Below, in pieces: positions 34,088 to 45,058 of a stretch of DNA of 64,000 nt. Location of the stretch: positions 62,001 to 126,000 of the forward strand of contig CAVPQU010000002.1 in assembly GCA_963707665.1 (NCBI GenBank), in the 5' to 3' direction. The notes under the pieces were generated by a model. It searched no databases. It was given only the letters and a program-made list of their open reading frames with translations, and was not told the DNA's origin. Source of the DNA: DATJCV01 sp963707665 (GTDB lineage: Bacteria > Pseudomonadota > Gammaproteobacteria > Burkholderiales > Burkholderiaceae_D). The stretch's first letter is position 1. Each line of letters begins with the position of its first letter. The translations under genes and the position numbers were made by a program.

Positions 34088-37000
34088 CTACATGCCGAGC
34101 GGCAGATTGACGCCCTGACCGGTGACAGTGACATTCAATCCAGCCAGGCTATCCGGTCCCGAGCCATCAGAATACGAATCGCTTGCAATTTCACCCAATA
34201 ACAACGGCGCACCAACTGTTTCGGATGGTGCCATCGCAGTCACCGAAACGGCAGTGGCTATCGCACTTTGAGTGCGAGTGATATTGGCCCCGCTGGTGAT
34301 TGTCGTGCCTAGGCTGTTGCCGCTGGTAGCGAGCGCGATGTTGCCGTTGGGGGCGGACATCGTAGTACCTGCCGGAGACGATATGGGAACCGGCAACTTG
34401 CGTGATGTCGCCGACAGCAGCAGTGACACCCAAGGTGCCGGCGGTGATATTACCCAAGACCACCGAGCCGCTTGCCTGGGTAATGCCGACGTTGCCGCTC
34501 ACATTGAGTGAGCCGCCGCTTTGGTGAAAGGCCTCAGTCACCGTGAAATTGCCGGCATTGGCAACGGCGCCGCCGCTTTGGCTGAAGCTGCCGACCACGG
34601 TATTGCCGATGACGTTCAGCGCGCCGCCGGACTGGTCGAGATTTGCCAGTTCCAAGCCGCGACCGACATTCAGGCTGCCGTCCACCAGGCTCAAACCACC
34701 GGCACTGTCAATCGAATCCACATCTACCGGGCCGGCCTGGGCCGGGGAAGCGGCGTCGCCCTGATTGAAATTGATGCTGACGCCGGCAGGAATAACGACA
34801 TTGGCAACGTTGGCAAGATCAGGCACCGCGCCGTTGGCCCAGTTGGCCGGATCGAACCAGTTGCCGGTCAGCCCGCCGACCCATGCGACTGAATTAAGGC
34901 GGGCGATGTCCGCCGCCAATCCCGACGGATTGCTGACGCGGTAATTACTGGCCAGCCCGGTACCGTCCGCCAGCGTGATGCCGCTGACCGTCACTGCTTT
35001 GCCGACGCCGACGTTCTTGTCGGCAAACGCGCCGCTCTGGCCGGAGAAGGCCAGCGTTTCCGCGCTGACCAAACCGGACAGGGCGCCGCCGATCAAGGTC
35101 GCCGCCGTGGTGCCGTCATACACCTTGTTGGCAGCCGTCATGCCGTCGACTGTCAGCGCTTTGGGGGTGATGTGGGCAGTTGTGGTCTGACCGGCCGCCA
35201 GCGTGTAATTGCCGGCCAGGCCGCCATTGCCGCCATCGGCCAGCGTGACGCTGTCGACCGTCACCAGATTGGCGCTGGCGACATCCTTGCTGTTGAAGCT
35301 CGCGGCGCCGGCGACGTTGATGGTTTCGGTGCCGATCAGGCCGCCGATGATGGTCAACGTCGGCGCCGCAAGCGTGCTGCCGTCATAGGTTTTATCGGCA
35401 GCCGCGAGGCTGGCGCTCAGGACGGCGGGGGTGATGGTTGCCGTTTGTGTGCCGCCTGCGAAGCTGTAGTTGCTCGCCAAACCGGTAGTGCCGTCGCCCA
35501 AGGCCAAAGTACCTAAATTGACGTTGTAGGTACCGACGTTTTTACTGGCAATGGTTCCGGCTCCGGTGAGCTGCAGATCCTCATTGTTTACCAAGCCACT
35601 GAGCGTGAAAATATTCGCTGCCACATCGGTCGTGCCATCGTAGGCGCGGGTGCCGTTCAAGCTGATCGCACTCAACACCGCGGCATTGATGGTCAGGTTG
35701 CCGCCGGTGATGTCATACCCCAGTTGATTGGAATAGTAGCCGTTGTAAAAGCCGGCATTGGTTCCGCTGGCGGCGGCCCCGAACACGCCGGCAGGTGCGG
35801 TAATGCTGGCGCCGCTTTGTGCATTGCCGTTGTAACTCACAGCCACGTCCGGCGCGCCGCTCAGCGTCAAACCGGTCATGAAACTGGTCAGCAAAGGCGC
35901 CGTATGGCCTTCATAAATACGCCAGACGGCGCCGCTGCCGCCGGTATTGGCGATGGTGTTAGGCGCAGCATCATTCCAGCTACTGAAGCTGGCTAGTTGC
36001 ATCATTTGGGCTGTGGTCAGGCCGGTGCCGCCGAGTGATTGTGATGTTCCTGTTGTCTCGATATTCCAGAAACTATTGGAGACCACGCCGCCATTATTCG
36101 AACTCGTCAGGCCAAAATTGTTCCCTCCGGTCACGGCTCCCGTTGCGTAGCTATTGCTGATTGCACCTTCGTTGCGTCCCACTAAGCCGGCAGCGCGCGT
36201 AGCGCCGGTCACCGTCCCACCTGCGTAACTGTTGTTGATCGTGCCACCTAGCATATAACCCACCAGCCCACCAACGTAGCTTTCTCCACTTACGCTCATG
36301 GTTGTGAAGCTGTTGCTGATCGCGCCGCTGTTGCGACCCACCAGGCTGCCAATATAACTTGCCTTAGTTGCGGTTACGCTGCCGCCGATAAGGCCAACAT
36401 TACTGATCGACGAACCCGCCGCGGTAATTCCAAACAGACCAGTGTATGAGGTAGATGGCTGATTAATCGTAAGGCCGTCGATGGTGTGGTTGAGACCGTT
36501 GAAGGTTCCGGTAAATGGTTTGATGAGATTACTTACAGGAATAAATGTACCGCTTGTCCACACATCATTGGCGGTCCCGGTCGCGGTGGCATTGATGTTC
36601 TGGCCGAGCGTATAACTGGCCGCGAGGTTCATCGCCATCAACTGCAACTGGTGCGCGTTGTTGATGGTGGTCGAATATTCGGACGCCAGCATCGGGCGGG
36701 TCGCACCCGCACCGCCGGCATTATTCAAGCTGCCGTTACCGTCCATCATGACCCAGTTGTTGCCCGCGGCGCCGGGGGTGCTGGTGAAGTTGAAACCGGC
36801 GAAGTTGGAAGCGGTTTGCATCTGGATCGCGCTCAGGCCGGTCGCGGTTACCGAATTGTTGTTTTCGCCAATTCCCCTGGTGTTGGCTGTGCTATTCCAG
36901 TAACTGTTGGTGACCGTACCGCCACCCGCGCTGAGTCCCACCAAACCGCCATTGTAGATATTGTCGATGACGCTGCCAGAGGCGTAACTGGTGCTGATTT

Positions 37001-39216
37001 GCGCCGTATTAAAGCCTACCAACCCCCCGTTCCAGTAGTTGCCACGGTAGCTGTAGTCGCCCACTACATTACCCGTGGCATAGCTATTGCTAACCATTCC
37101 TGTAGTCTCGTTACTGCCGACCAGCCCCCCCATATAGTTCGTACCGTTGACGTTACCCGTGCTGTAACTGTTATCAATAACGGCATTGTTGAAGCCCACC
37201 AGCCCGCCAATGCTGGAAATGACACCTACATCATCAACGTAGATAACGTCGTTTATGTCCCCCGTGGCATGGCTGCTGCTGATCGCGCCACCATTTCTTC
37301 CCACCAGTCCACCGACGGAACTTCTGCCATTTATGTTTGCCGTGGCATAGCTGTTGCCAATCGTGCCTTTATTATCACCCGCTAATGCGCCAACTTGGGA
37401 CGCGCCACGGATACTGCCACTGATCAACCCCAGGTTTCGGACTGCAGCACCCAATTGAATACTGCCAAACAAACCAATGTTACTTTCCGTCGGTCGGTTG
37501 ATAGTGAGGTTGGAAATAGTATGTCCCAAACCGTCAAATGTGCCGGCGAAAGGAAGTGTTTGGGTCTGAGGGTTGCACATCGGAGGGCACATAGGACCGG
37601 TATCAGGGACGGTTACATATCCGGTGATCGGAACGAAGCCCGCCCCTGCATTCCAGCCCGCCGTGGCCGAGGCATCGATGTTGCTACCGAGGACGTAATT
37701 CGCGTTCAGGTTGCCATTGATGCCTTGCAAATCCGTCCCGGTGACGCTGCCTGCGTCTCCCAGACTGGTAATGACTTTATAGTTGACCACGACGCCATCC
37801 GAACCCTGCCGGGTACTGAAGTTGTCCCCCGTCGGGAGGTTTACCGGCGCGCGGACATTGACCGTGCTGGTATTGCCGGCCGCCCCTGCACCCTGACCGT
37901 ATTCCAGTGCCAGGCTGGCATTGCCGGAACCATGCATCGCGGTATTGATGTTGATGTTGTTTTGTGCGTTGAGGGTGAGCCGGTTGGCAGACCAGCTCAC
38001 CGTGTCGTTGACGTTGATGTCACCACTGGTACCGCCGTGCGTGCCGGCTGAACTCAGAATCGTGATGTTGGACGTGCCGAGGTTTGCGCTGAGCTGGGCG
38101 CCGGTGATGTCGCCGCCGGATGCTGCGATGGTGTAATCGACCGGGTCGATCAGCCAGTTGCCGGTCTGTCCTGTCGCGGCGACAGTGGTGATGCGCGCAT
38201 CGGGCAAAATGTTGACATGCGCCGCCGACGTCTCGACGAAGCCGCCGTTGCCGCCATGCGGCGCGCTGGCATCGAGCGTGCCGCCCACGTTCACGGTGCC
38301 GCTGTGCATGTCGCCCAGCAGCTTGATGCGTGCCGTTATGGTTCTCGATGGTCTGCGCCTGGATCACGCCGGTGTTGTTGACCGCGGTCTGCAGCAAGTT
38401 GCCCGCGGCCTGCGCGGTCAGCAGCACCTGGCCGCCGTCGGCCTGGATCAGGCCGCCGTTTTGCACCAGCGCATGCACCGCGCCCTCGTTCACCGCGACA
38501 TTCAGCAGGCCATCGCCGGCGACGTCGAGCGTAATGGCGTTGCCGGCGGCCAGCGCCACCGTGCCCAGTCTGGCGTTGATGGTTCCCTGATTCGATACAT
38601 GCGCGCCCAGCAGCGCGACATAGCCGCCGGCGGCGTTGATGGCGCCCTGGTTCAGGACGCTGCCGTTGCCTGCGCCGGTAAACTTGTAGTTGCCCGCCAT
38701 GAAGTCGCTGTCGCTGATGTTCAGCGTGGACGCCACCAGTCCGCCGACATTGACTTGCGCGCCCTGGCCGAACAGGATGCCGTTGGGGTTGACCAGGAAC
38801 ACCTTGCCGTTGGCCGACAGGCTGCCCAGGATGCTCGACGGATCGGAACCCAGCACCCGGTTCAAGGCCACCGCATTGCTGTTGGGCTGCACGAAATTAA
38901 CCGAATTCCCGGCTCCGATGCTGAAGCTTTGCCAGTTCAGAACAGCGTTCTGGCTAGCCTGGTTGATCGTCGTATTGCCGTTACCGCTCACGATGCTGGC
39001 GCTGCCCGCCACCACCACGCCGCCCGTCGGCTGGGCGTACCCGCTTGAGCCGAACCCCAGCAGCAGGGAAAGCGCCAGCGTCTTGAGCGCAAAGTGCGCG
39101 CCCAGTACGGCACCGCCGCCGGACGACGATGTGCCGCCGCCGTTCTTGACGTGTTCGGAAACCGCAACGAAGGTGGCGCTCTTGCGGCTCCAGATCGAGC
39201 GATAAATATGGTTCAT
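34088..39216 (-). CDS. Two-partner-secretion filamentous adhesin TpsA (two frameshifts)
   Basis: Frame-corrected to about 1708 residues from ATG 39216. It begins with an extended signal peptide region (MNHIYRSIWSRKSATFVAVSE), a signal helix ending GYAQP, then the TPS domain for export recognition (NAVLNWQSFSIGAGNSVNF, VFLVNPNGILFGQGAQVN). The middle (about 37500-36050) is a run of GLUG repeats of type GGLVGxNxGxIxNSYATG. Near 35640-35100 lie three YDG-type domains (RAYDGTTD, KTYDGSTL, KVYDGTTA). One-base insertions at about 38325 (NGT/IKLLGDM) and about 34365 (HIV/PAGTTM) split it into three frames. It should be secreted by the adjacent TpsB and act as a surface adhesin. The C-terminus is short and lacks a toxin domain. 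Confidence 0.88.
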
Positions 39217-39286
39217 GGTGTTTCCTTTTTAGCTGTTCTGTCTGAAGTGCTGGACCACTGTCCGAATTAACCGGTGTTGGCCGCCA

Positions 39287-40978
39287 TCAAAAATATTTCA
39301 CGGCCTGCAGCCAGAAACGACCACTCTCATCGGGGGCCGAGGTGGCTTTCGCGTTGCCCAGCTTGTGGGCATAAAACGCCTTCACGATGAAATTGCTGTC
39401 ATCGACCCAGTTGACGCCGATCCCGGCGCCGCTCAGGGTGCGGCGATTCGATCCGCCCGTCCACGGATTCTTGTTCAGGAGCACACTGCCGGTATCGGCA
39501 AAGCCGACCAATTGCATGCGCCCCGGCACGTGCTCCGAGAATGTCGGCAATAGATAGCGGGCTTCCAGATTCAGCACATAGCCCTGGTCGCCATAGGCTT
39601 CGCCAGCCGGATACGCCCGCACGCCGCTGGCGCCGCCCAGCCCGATCTGTTCGGAAATGTCGAGATTCTTCGAAGCGAACTGCGCATTGATCGCGGCGTA
39701 CAGCGAGGTGCTGGCGGTCACGCTCTGCAGCCGCATCGCATTGATGGCCAGCTTGTCGAAATGGCCGTTGCTGCGCAGCGACGCCGCGTCGGTGGCGAGT
39801 GCCGCCGGGCTGCGGATGTCGATGCGACCGGAAGCCCAGGTCAGCGAATACTGGCTCAATCCGCCGCCACCTAAGCCGTCGCGCTGGTCGCCAGCCAGGC
39901 TCAGCATCAACACGTCGGCTTTCTTGTCCGTGATGGTCGAAGTCGCATCGACCTTGTCCTGGAACGATTTGAAATCGTAATTGAGCAAAACGGACAGGTT
40001 GCTGCTGCGCGAGCGGATCAGCGGCATGCCGCCATACAGGCTGGCGATGTCGGCCGTGCCATTGGCCTGCAGGCTGTCGAACTCCTTGCCCAGCCGGTAT
40101 TTCATGCTGGCGTAGGCCACGCCCACCTTGGCCTTGCTGATCTGCATCTGGTACGAGGCGCGGGCATAGTTCAAGCCGGAACCGGAAGTCAGCGCACGCA
40201 GGCTGGCGACGTCGCCATGGCCGGATGGATCATTGAGGTTGAGCGTGGCGCCAATGCGGTTTTCGCCGGTGTAGCGGTTGCCGCTGTTGTCGGCGTCGAG
40301 GCTGCCGGTCACGCGCTGCCCCGGCGTCACATCGATGATCAGGTCGGAGGCGCCGACCGAGGCGCCGGGAACCAGGGTCGATTTGACGCTGACACCGGGA
40401 AGGTCGGACAGCAGCAACAGGCGACTTTCGAGCGGGGCAATCGCGATCGTGTCGCCGCCGTTCAGGCCGGCAAGCAAGCCATTCGCCAGCGCATCGGAAA
40501 GATTGGTTTGATTGCGCAGACTGACCGTGCCGTATTTGCCCTCGATCACGGCGATCGTCACGGCGCCGTTCTGGATGTCCTGTGGCGGCAGGTAGGCGCG
40601 CGCCAGGAAATAGCCGTGCGTGTGGTAATGCAGCGCAATCTTCGACGCCATGCCGCGCAAATCGGCGAGCGTCAGTTCGCTCTGCGGCCTGAACCCGGTT
40701 ACGGCCAGCAGTTCGGTTTCGGAAAACACCTGCATGCCGGCCACATGCAGGCTTTTGACGATCAACTTTGCCTGGCCATCTACCGCTGCGGCGGGGGCAA
40801 CTGATTCGGAACCCTGCTCCAGGCGGATATCGGGCGCCGCCTTTTGTGGCGGGCGGGGCGGCTGTTCCCGTTCGATTTGCTGGCTCAGCGAACCGGCGCC
40901 AGGAGGGATCTGAGCCAGTGCGATGCTACAAACCACCAGGCCCAACGACGGCAAGACTCTTGAAAAAATCACATTCAC
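39287..40978 (-). CDS. TpsB outer-membrane transporter (ShlB/FhaC family)
   Basis: A 563-residue protein, begun at GTG 40978 because it gives a clean signal peptide (VNVIFSRVLPSLGLVVCSIALA); the frame is open to 41101. After a Pro/Gln linker come two POTRA domains (IVKSLHVAGMQVFSETELLAVTGF and following) and a 16-strand barrel. The L6 loop motif is VRAYPAGEAYGDQGY (VRGY-like). The end is FWLQAVKYF, a C-terminal aromatic as in barrel proteins. It secretes the TpsA encoded 70 bases downstream. A sequencing-type frameshift is not seen here. Confidence 0.93.
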   Translation of the reverse strand: MNVIFSRVLPSLGLVVCSIALAQIPPGAGSLSQQIEREQPPRPPQKAAPDIRLEQGSESVAPAAAVDGQAKLIVKSLHVAGMQVFSETELLAVTGFRPQSELTLADLRGMASKIALHYHTHGYFLARAYLPPQDIQNGAVTIAVIEGKYGTVSLRNQTNLSDALANGLLAGLNGGDTIAIAPLESRLLLLSDLPGVSVKSTLVPGASVGASDLIIDVTPGQRVTGSLDADNSGNRYTGENRIGATLNLNDPSGHGDVASLRALTSGSGLNYARASYQMQISKAKVGVAYASMKYRLGKEFDSLQANGTADIASLYGGMPLIRSRSSNLSVLLNYDFKSFQDKVDATSTITDKKADVLMLSLAGDQRDGLGGGGLSQYSLTWASGRIDIRSPAALATDAASLRSNGHFDKLAINAMRLQSVTASTSLYAAINAQFASKNLDISEQIGLGGASGVRAYPAGEAYGDQGYVLNLEARYLLPTFSEHVPGRMQLVGFADTGSVLLNKNPWTGGSNRRTLSGAGIGVNWVDDSNFIVKAFYAHKLGNAKATSAPDESGRFWLQAVKYF

Positions 40979-41131
40979 GGGCTTTACTTCCAGTTGGAAT
41001 TTTAATCCCCCGAGGATAGTAGTTTCCCAATGGAAAGTGCCTGAGCAAACCTGAGCAAAAACGATGAAGAGTCTGCAGCCAAAGCAAGCGTCAAATGGCA
41101 TCCGCCATGCGGAGTGTTGCTCGAAAAAATG

Positions 41132-41836
41132 TTATCTCTGAATCTCGAATTCGTCGTAAAACCGATAGCCGACACCGCGCAACGTCGTCACCGGCAGCCG
41201 CAGGCCACAAGCCTGTTCCACCTTGCGGCGCAGGCGCCGCATCTGGGTGTCCAGCCGCCGCTGGTCGTAGTTCCAGAAACTTTCGCCTAACGCGCGAACG
41301 ATCGTCTCGCGGCTGACGATCTCGCCTCCAGTCGCCAGCGCCAGCAGCACCGTGTAATCTTGGGCGGACAGGGAAATCGGAGCAAAGCCGGGCGGGATCA
41401 GCCGTGGCGGCGAAGCCGAAAGGCGCCAGCGCGGTGCGGCCTCGGGAATGGCATAGGGCACCGCTTGCATGGGGTCGGCGTGCTCGCGTTCAGTGACGTC
41501 ACGTGCCACGGCGACTCGCACTTGCTCCGCCTCCGACCAGCGCGCCGACCACATGATATGGACGATCTGCCCGTCCTTGCGCACATAGCGGTTTTCAAAA
41601 TGGCGCTGCAAATAGCCGGCTTCAATCCTGTCGACCGCCTGCAAAGTCCTGACTCGATCCTCATGGAACACGAAGTCGATCATCGGCTGGCCGATCATTT
41701 CCTCGGGGGCGTAACCGAAAATACGTTCGCAGGCGCCGCTGACTGAGACAAAACACCCCCGTTTGTCGACCACGCAGATGGCGTCGAGCAGTAACTCCAT
41801 GACGCTGGAGAGGGGCGCGTCGCCATTTTTTTTCAT
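41132..41836 (-). CDS. PAS domain fused to OmpR/PhoB-type winged helix regulator
   Basis: A 234-residue protein from ATG 41836 (an in-frame TTG lies at 41845). Residues about 8-125 form a PAS domain (LLLDAICVVDKRGCFVSVSGACERIFGYAPEEMIGQPMIDFVFHEDR; ends ARDVTERE). Residues about 145-230 are a transcriptional-regulator C domain (LSAQDYTVLLALATGG, IVSRETIVRALG, RRLDTQMRRLRRKVEQ, PVTTLRGVGYRF). No receiver domain is present, so it would sense a ligand or redox state directly through PAS. It is 154 bases upstream of tpsB on the same strand, suggesting it controls the adhesin genes. This domain pair is unusual. Confidence 0.88.
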   Translation of the reverse strand: MKKNGDAPLSSVMELLLDAICVVDKRGCFVSVSGACERIFGYAPEEMIGQPMIDFVFHEDRVRTLQAVDRIEAGYLQRHFENRYVRKDGQIVHIMWSARWSEAEQVRVAVARDVTEREHADPMQAVPYAIPEAAPRWRLSASPPRLIPPGFAPISLSAQDYTVLLALATGGEIVSRETIVRALGESFWNYDQRRLDTQMRRLRRKVEQACGLRLPVTTLRGVGYRFYDEFEIQR

Positions 41837-41977
41837 GTAAAGCAATCGGGAGAAGAAGCGCGTGAGCGGGAGGGAACCAACGGCAAATGTAAACGATCGG
41901 CAAGTCTATCAAATACCCCGTCGCAATCGGCCATTTAAGTCCATATTGGCGTTGTCATTAAAATGAAAGGTGTGCAA

Positions 41978-42467
41978 ATGAAGAAAAACGGATCGCGTTG
42001 GCTACCAGTATGGCAATTACCCCCTGTATGGCGCATGCGCAAAGTGTGTTGAATGTGCGCACGATTTCCCTGGCGGCGGCGCAGGAAGCAGCACTGGATC
42101 AATGCCGCAAGAACGGTGTCGGGGTGACGGTGACGCTGCTCGATTGCCGGGGCCGCACCAAGGTCATGCTGCATGACGGCGACGCGAATCCCCATACGTC
42201 GAAACAGCCTGCGCAAGGCGTATACAAGTACAAGCCTCACTACCCGCGTACCTCCCGGGGAGTACGACAGGCGCCTGACCGCAGATCCGAAATAGGTCGG
42301 GGTTCTCAGTCTCGAAAACATGACCTCGATCGAGGGTGGGCTGCCGATCATGGCCGGCAAGGGCTTGGGCAGCGATTGACGTTTCCGGCGCTCCCGGCGG
42401 CCACCAGGACGCGGTGTGCGCGCAAGCCGGCATCGACCACATCGCAAAAAGCCTCGCCGGAAGTTGA
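41978..42467 (+). pseudogene. Broken HbpS/GlcG-type (DUF336) heme-binding family gene
   Basis: Conserved family pieces appear in order but in different frames: QSVLNVRTISLAAAQEAALDQCRKNG and GRTKVMLHDGDANPHT (from 41998), LRKAYTSTSLTTRVPPGEYDRRLTADPK (from 42209), then an in-frame TAG at 42293, VGVLSLENMTSIEGGLPIMAGK, a further shift, and DVSGAPGGHQDAVC to IDHIAKSLAGS and TGA (42465). A signal peptide remnant (SMAITPCMAHAQ) leads it. Intact relatives are small periplasmic proteins often near oxidoreductases. With one nonsense codon and about three frameshifts it is almost certainly not functional, even allowing for the window's insertion errors. Confidence 0.85.
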
Positions 42468-42791
42468 GCGCGGCCACCAGTCCAGTGTCGCCAGGCCTGT
42501 GTGGCGCTGCCGGTTTTTGTCGCGTGCCGTTACGCGGCAAGGGCGTCGGCCGCCAGTTGGTCGATCATATACTCCCAATGATGGAAGTCAGCCTCTGGAT
42601 TGGCGGAGTATGCCGAAAACTCGGCCGCTGTCGCTTTAATCTAGGACGGATTTGGAAATACTCCTCCAGTAATCGGGGCGGCACAGACTCTGGAATGCGG
42701 GTTTGGAGGCCGGGACTCGCGCCCGGTCGACGGTTCCGACTCCCGGTCATATGGCAGGAAGCCGCGCCGCGCGAAGCGGCTGTTCCGGCCG
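42468..42791. other. Convergent spacer with paired GGAGTAT motifs, 324 bases
   Basis: Between the dead HbpS-like gene and the 3' end of the globin-coupled cyclase gene. It carries CATATACTCCC at 42566-42576 inside a small inverted repeat (ATCAT / ATGAT) and an opposed GGAGTATGCC at 42605-42614. No ORF here looks coding; no T-rich terminator was seen. Confidence 0.4.
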
Positions 42792-44174
42792 CTAATCGCC
42801 GGCCACCACGATGCAATTGCGGCCGCTGTGCTTGGCTTGGTAGAGCGCCTCGTCGGCACGACGCAACATGCGTTTATAGTCGGGATGGCCGTTGTGCAGC
42901 GCCAGGCCGATACTGATGGTGACCGTCAGCGTGCGTTCTTGCGGCAAGCGGAAACTTTCTGCGGCGACCTGCTGGCGCAGCTTTTCCGCAGCCTTGAAGG
43001 CGCGATCCTGGTCGACGTCGACCAGCAACAACAGGAACTCTTCGCCGCCCAGGCGGAAAATGTAATCGCCGCCGCGGCTGCTGTTGGAGAGCAAAACCGC
43101 AACCTGCTGCAGAACCATGTCGCCTGCTTCATGGCCGTAGAGGTCATTGACCTGCTTGAAGTGATCGATGTCGATCGCGATGACGGCGAAGCTGGCGCCG
43201 CGCTGTCGGGCGTAATTCACTTCCTTGCGCAGCACGACCGGCAGGAACTTGCGGTTCAGGAGGCGCGTCAGGACGTCGCGCCCGGCTTCCAGTTCGTTGT
43301 TCTGCTGGAACAGGGCGTCCAGATGGAAGGCGATGCTCCTGGCCTGCTCACGCAGTTCGCGCAGCCGCTGCACGCGCTCATCTTCGCCGGGGCGCGTGGA
43401 CAGGTCAAACACCGGCAGCAGCACCTCGTCGATATGGTCGATCGCCTGCAAGATCAGTGCGGTTTCGCTGGCGCCCTGGAAGGCGTGCGCGCCCTTGTGG
43501 CGGAACCACAGACCGAACTCGCCGGAGCCGATGCGTGGCAGGCGCGAGGCGCCGTGGCCGACCGCCAGTTCGAACATCAGGTGGTTTTCCCAGTCCAGCA
43601 GCGCGGCTCGCTGGCGCTCGCGTTCGGTGGCCACGTCCTGCACTACCGAGAACAGCCGGTATGCTTCCGCCGCGCGCGAATTGCGGTCGTGGGAATTGGA
43701 ATACGCCTGGCTCATGATTTCCATTGCCAGGTCGATCACGTCATCCATCAGGCGGGTGGCGTCGACGCGCTGGGCGTCCCCCAGTTCCAGGTCGGCTTCC
43801 AGCAGCTCGTGGAACTTGTACTTCAGACTGCGGGTTCCGCGCAGCACCAGGTGCACCGGCACGTCGATGCGCGCATGTACTTCGCCGATCTGCATCTGAC
43901 GCGCGACTACTGGCTGCAGGTCGTCCTCTGGAACGGCGGCAAATGCACTCGCCACCCAGCGCTGCATGGAGCCATGCAGTCGGTCTTTCACCTGTTCGTG
44001 CGACAGCAGCTTGGACGCCGCCGGATCTTGCAGCATCTGCTGGTAGAAATGGTCGGCCAGCACTTCCCGGTGCGTCTCGGCCAGGAGTCGCACGCGCTGC
44101 AGCACGGGGCTTGGAAAGCGGCGCAGCAGGCACTGCCAATCGGCGGCCATCTGTTCAGTGGAAAGTCGGAGCAT
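42792..44174 (-). CDS. dosC: Globin-coupled diguanylate cyclase (DosC/YddV-like)
   Basis: A 460-residue protein, the same length as E. coli DosC, from ATG 44174 with AGGA seven bases upstream. Residues about 10-155 form a sensor globin: proximal heme His in QIGEVHARIDVPVHLV and a Tyr in DHFYQQML where DosC has its distal Tyr. The middle domain has the DosC signature FGLWFRHKGAHAF. The C-terminal GGDEF domain starts DVLTRLLNRKFLP, with active loop RLGGEEF and an RxxD inhibition site (RGGD). It should make c-di-GMP according to O2 bound at the heme. No DosP-like partner is adjacent; a GGDEF-EAL protein is encoded 1.9 kb away. Confidence 0.93.
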   Translation of the reverse strand: MLRLSTEQMAADWQCLLRRFPSPVLQRVRLLAETHREVLADHFYQQMLQDPAASKLLSHEQVKDRLHGSMQRWVASAFAAVPEDDLQPVVARQMQIGEVHARIDVPVHLVLRGTRSLKYKFHELLEADLELGDAQRVDATRLMDDVIDLAMEIMSQAYSNSHDRNSRAAEAYRLFSVVQDVATERERQRAALLDWENHLMFELAVGHGASRLPRIGSGEFGLWFRHKGAHAFQGASETALILQAIDHIDEVLLPVFDLSTRPGEDERVQRLRELREQARSIAFHLDALFQQNNELEAGRDVLTRLLNRKFLPVVLRKEVNYARQRGASFAVIAIDIDHFKQVNDLYGHEAGDMVLQQVAVLLSNSSRGGDYIFRLGGEEFLLLLVDVDQDRAFKAAEKLRQQVAAESFRLPQERTLTVTISIGLALHNGHPDYKRMLRRADEALYQAKHSGRNCIVVAGD

Positions 44175-44276
44175 GCTGCGATCCTGTCGCCGGCGGGGCG
44201 TATCGATTGAAGGTCGGGGAAATTTTTGCAAGCGGCATTCTAGTGCATGGCACGGCGGCCGGCTTCGGCCAAACGG

Positions 44277-45058
44277 CTATCGGCTCCGGTCGTAGCCCAC
44301 CGTCAGTGGGGCGTGGTCGGAAAAGCGCGCCTCCTTGTAGACCTCGGCTCGTCTGGCGGATTGCGCAATCCCGGGCGTGGCGATCTGGTAATCGATGCGC
44401 CAGCCGACGTTCTTGGCCCAGGCCTGGCCGCGGTTGCTCCACCAGGTGTAGCAATCGCCGGTGGCTTCCGGATGCAGCCCGCGATAGACGTCGACCAGCC
44501 CGATCTCGTCGAACACCCGCGACAGCCACGCGCGCTCTTCCGGCAGGAAGCCGGAATTCTTCTGGTTGCTCTTCCAGTTCTTCAGGTCGATTTCGCTGGT
44601 GCGCGATGTTCCAGTCGCCGCAGATGACGATTTCGCGTCCGCTTTGCTTCAGCGCCAGCAGGTGCGGCAGGAAAACTTCCATGAAGCGGAACTTGGCTTC
44701 CTGCCGTTCCGGGCTGGAAGAGCCGGACGGGCAGTACACCGAGATCACGGTCAGGTCGCCGAAATCGCATTGCGACATAGCGCCCTTCGGCGTCGAATTC
44801 CGGGTTGCCGAAACCGATGATCACGTTTTTGGCCGGCATCCGGCTGTAGAGACCGACGCCGGAATAGCCCTTCTTTTCGGCGTAGTGGAAATAGCCGTGG
44901 TAGCCGGGCGGGCTCAGCAATTCGGGCGTCATGTCGGTTTCCTGCGCCTTCAATTCCTGCACGCAGACGACGTCGGCGTCTTGCGCCGGCAGCCATTCGA
45001 AGAAACCCTTGCGGGCCGCGGAGCGGATGCCGTTCAGATTGGCGGAAATGATTTTCAT
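44277..45058 (-). CDS. xthA: Exodeoxyribonuclease III (two frameshifts)
   Basis: Frame-corrected to about 259 residues from ATG 45058 (MKIISANLNGIRSAARKGFFEWL). Exonuclease III motifs are DVVCVQELKAQ (metal Glu), GYHGYFHYAEKKGYSGVGLYSR, TVISVYCPSGS, ICGDWNIAH (Asp, Asn) and the C-terminal RFSDHAPLTV. Frames change at about 44770 (VAM/DFGDL) and about 44604 (NIAHQ/EIDLKNW); dropping one base at each restores a normal protein. It is an AP endonuclease and 3'-5' exonuclease in base excision repair. It is divergent from pyrE, a common Burkholderiales arrangement. Confidence 0.88.

Noticed and set aside
42828..44210. 460-codon open frame on the plus strand opposite the globin-coupled cyclase
   Set aside because: It matches the length of the real gene only because it is its antisense; composition is not protein-like and no domain is seen.
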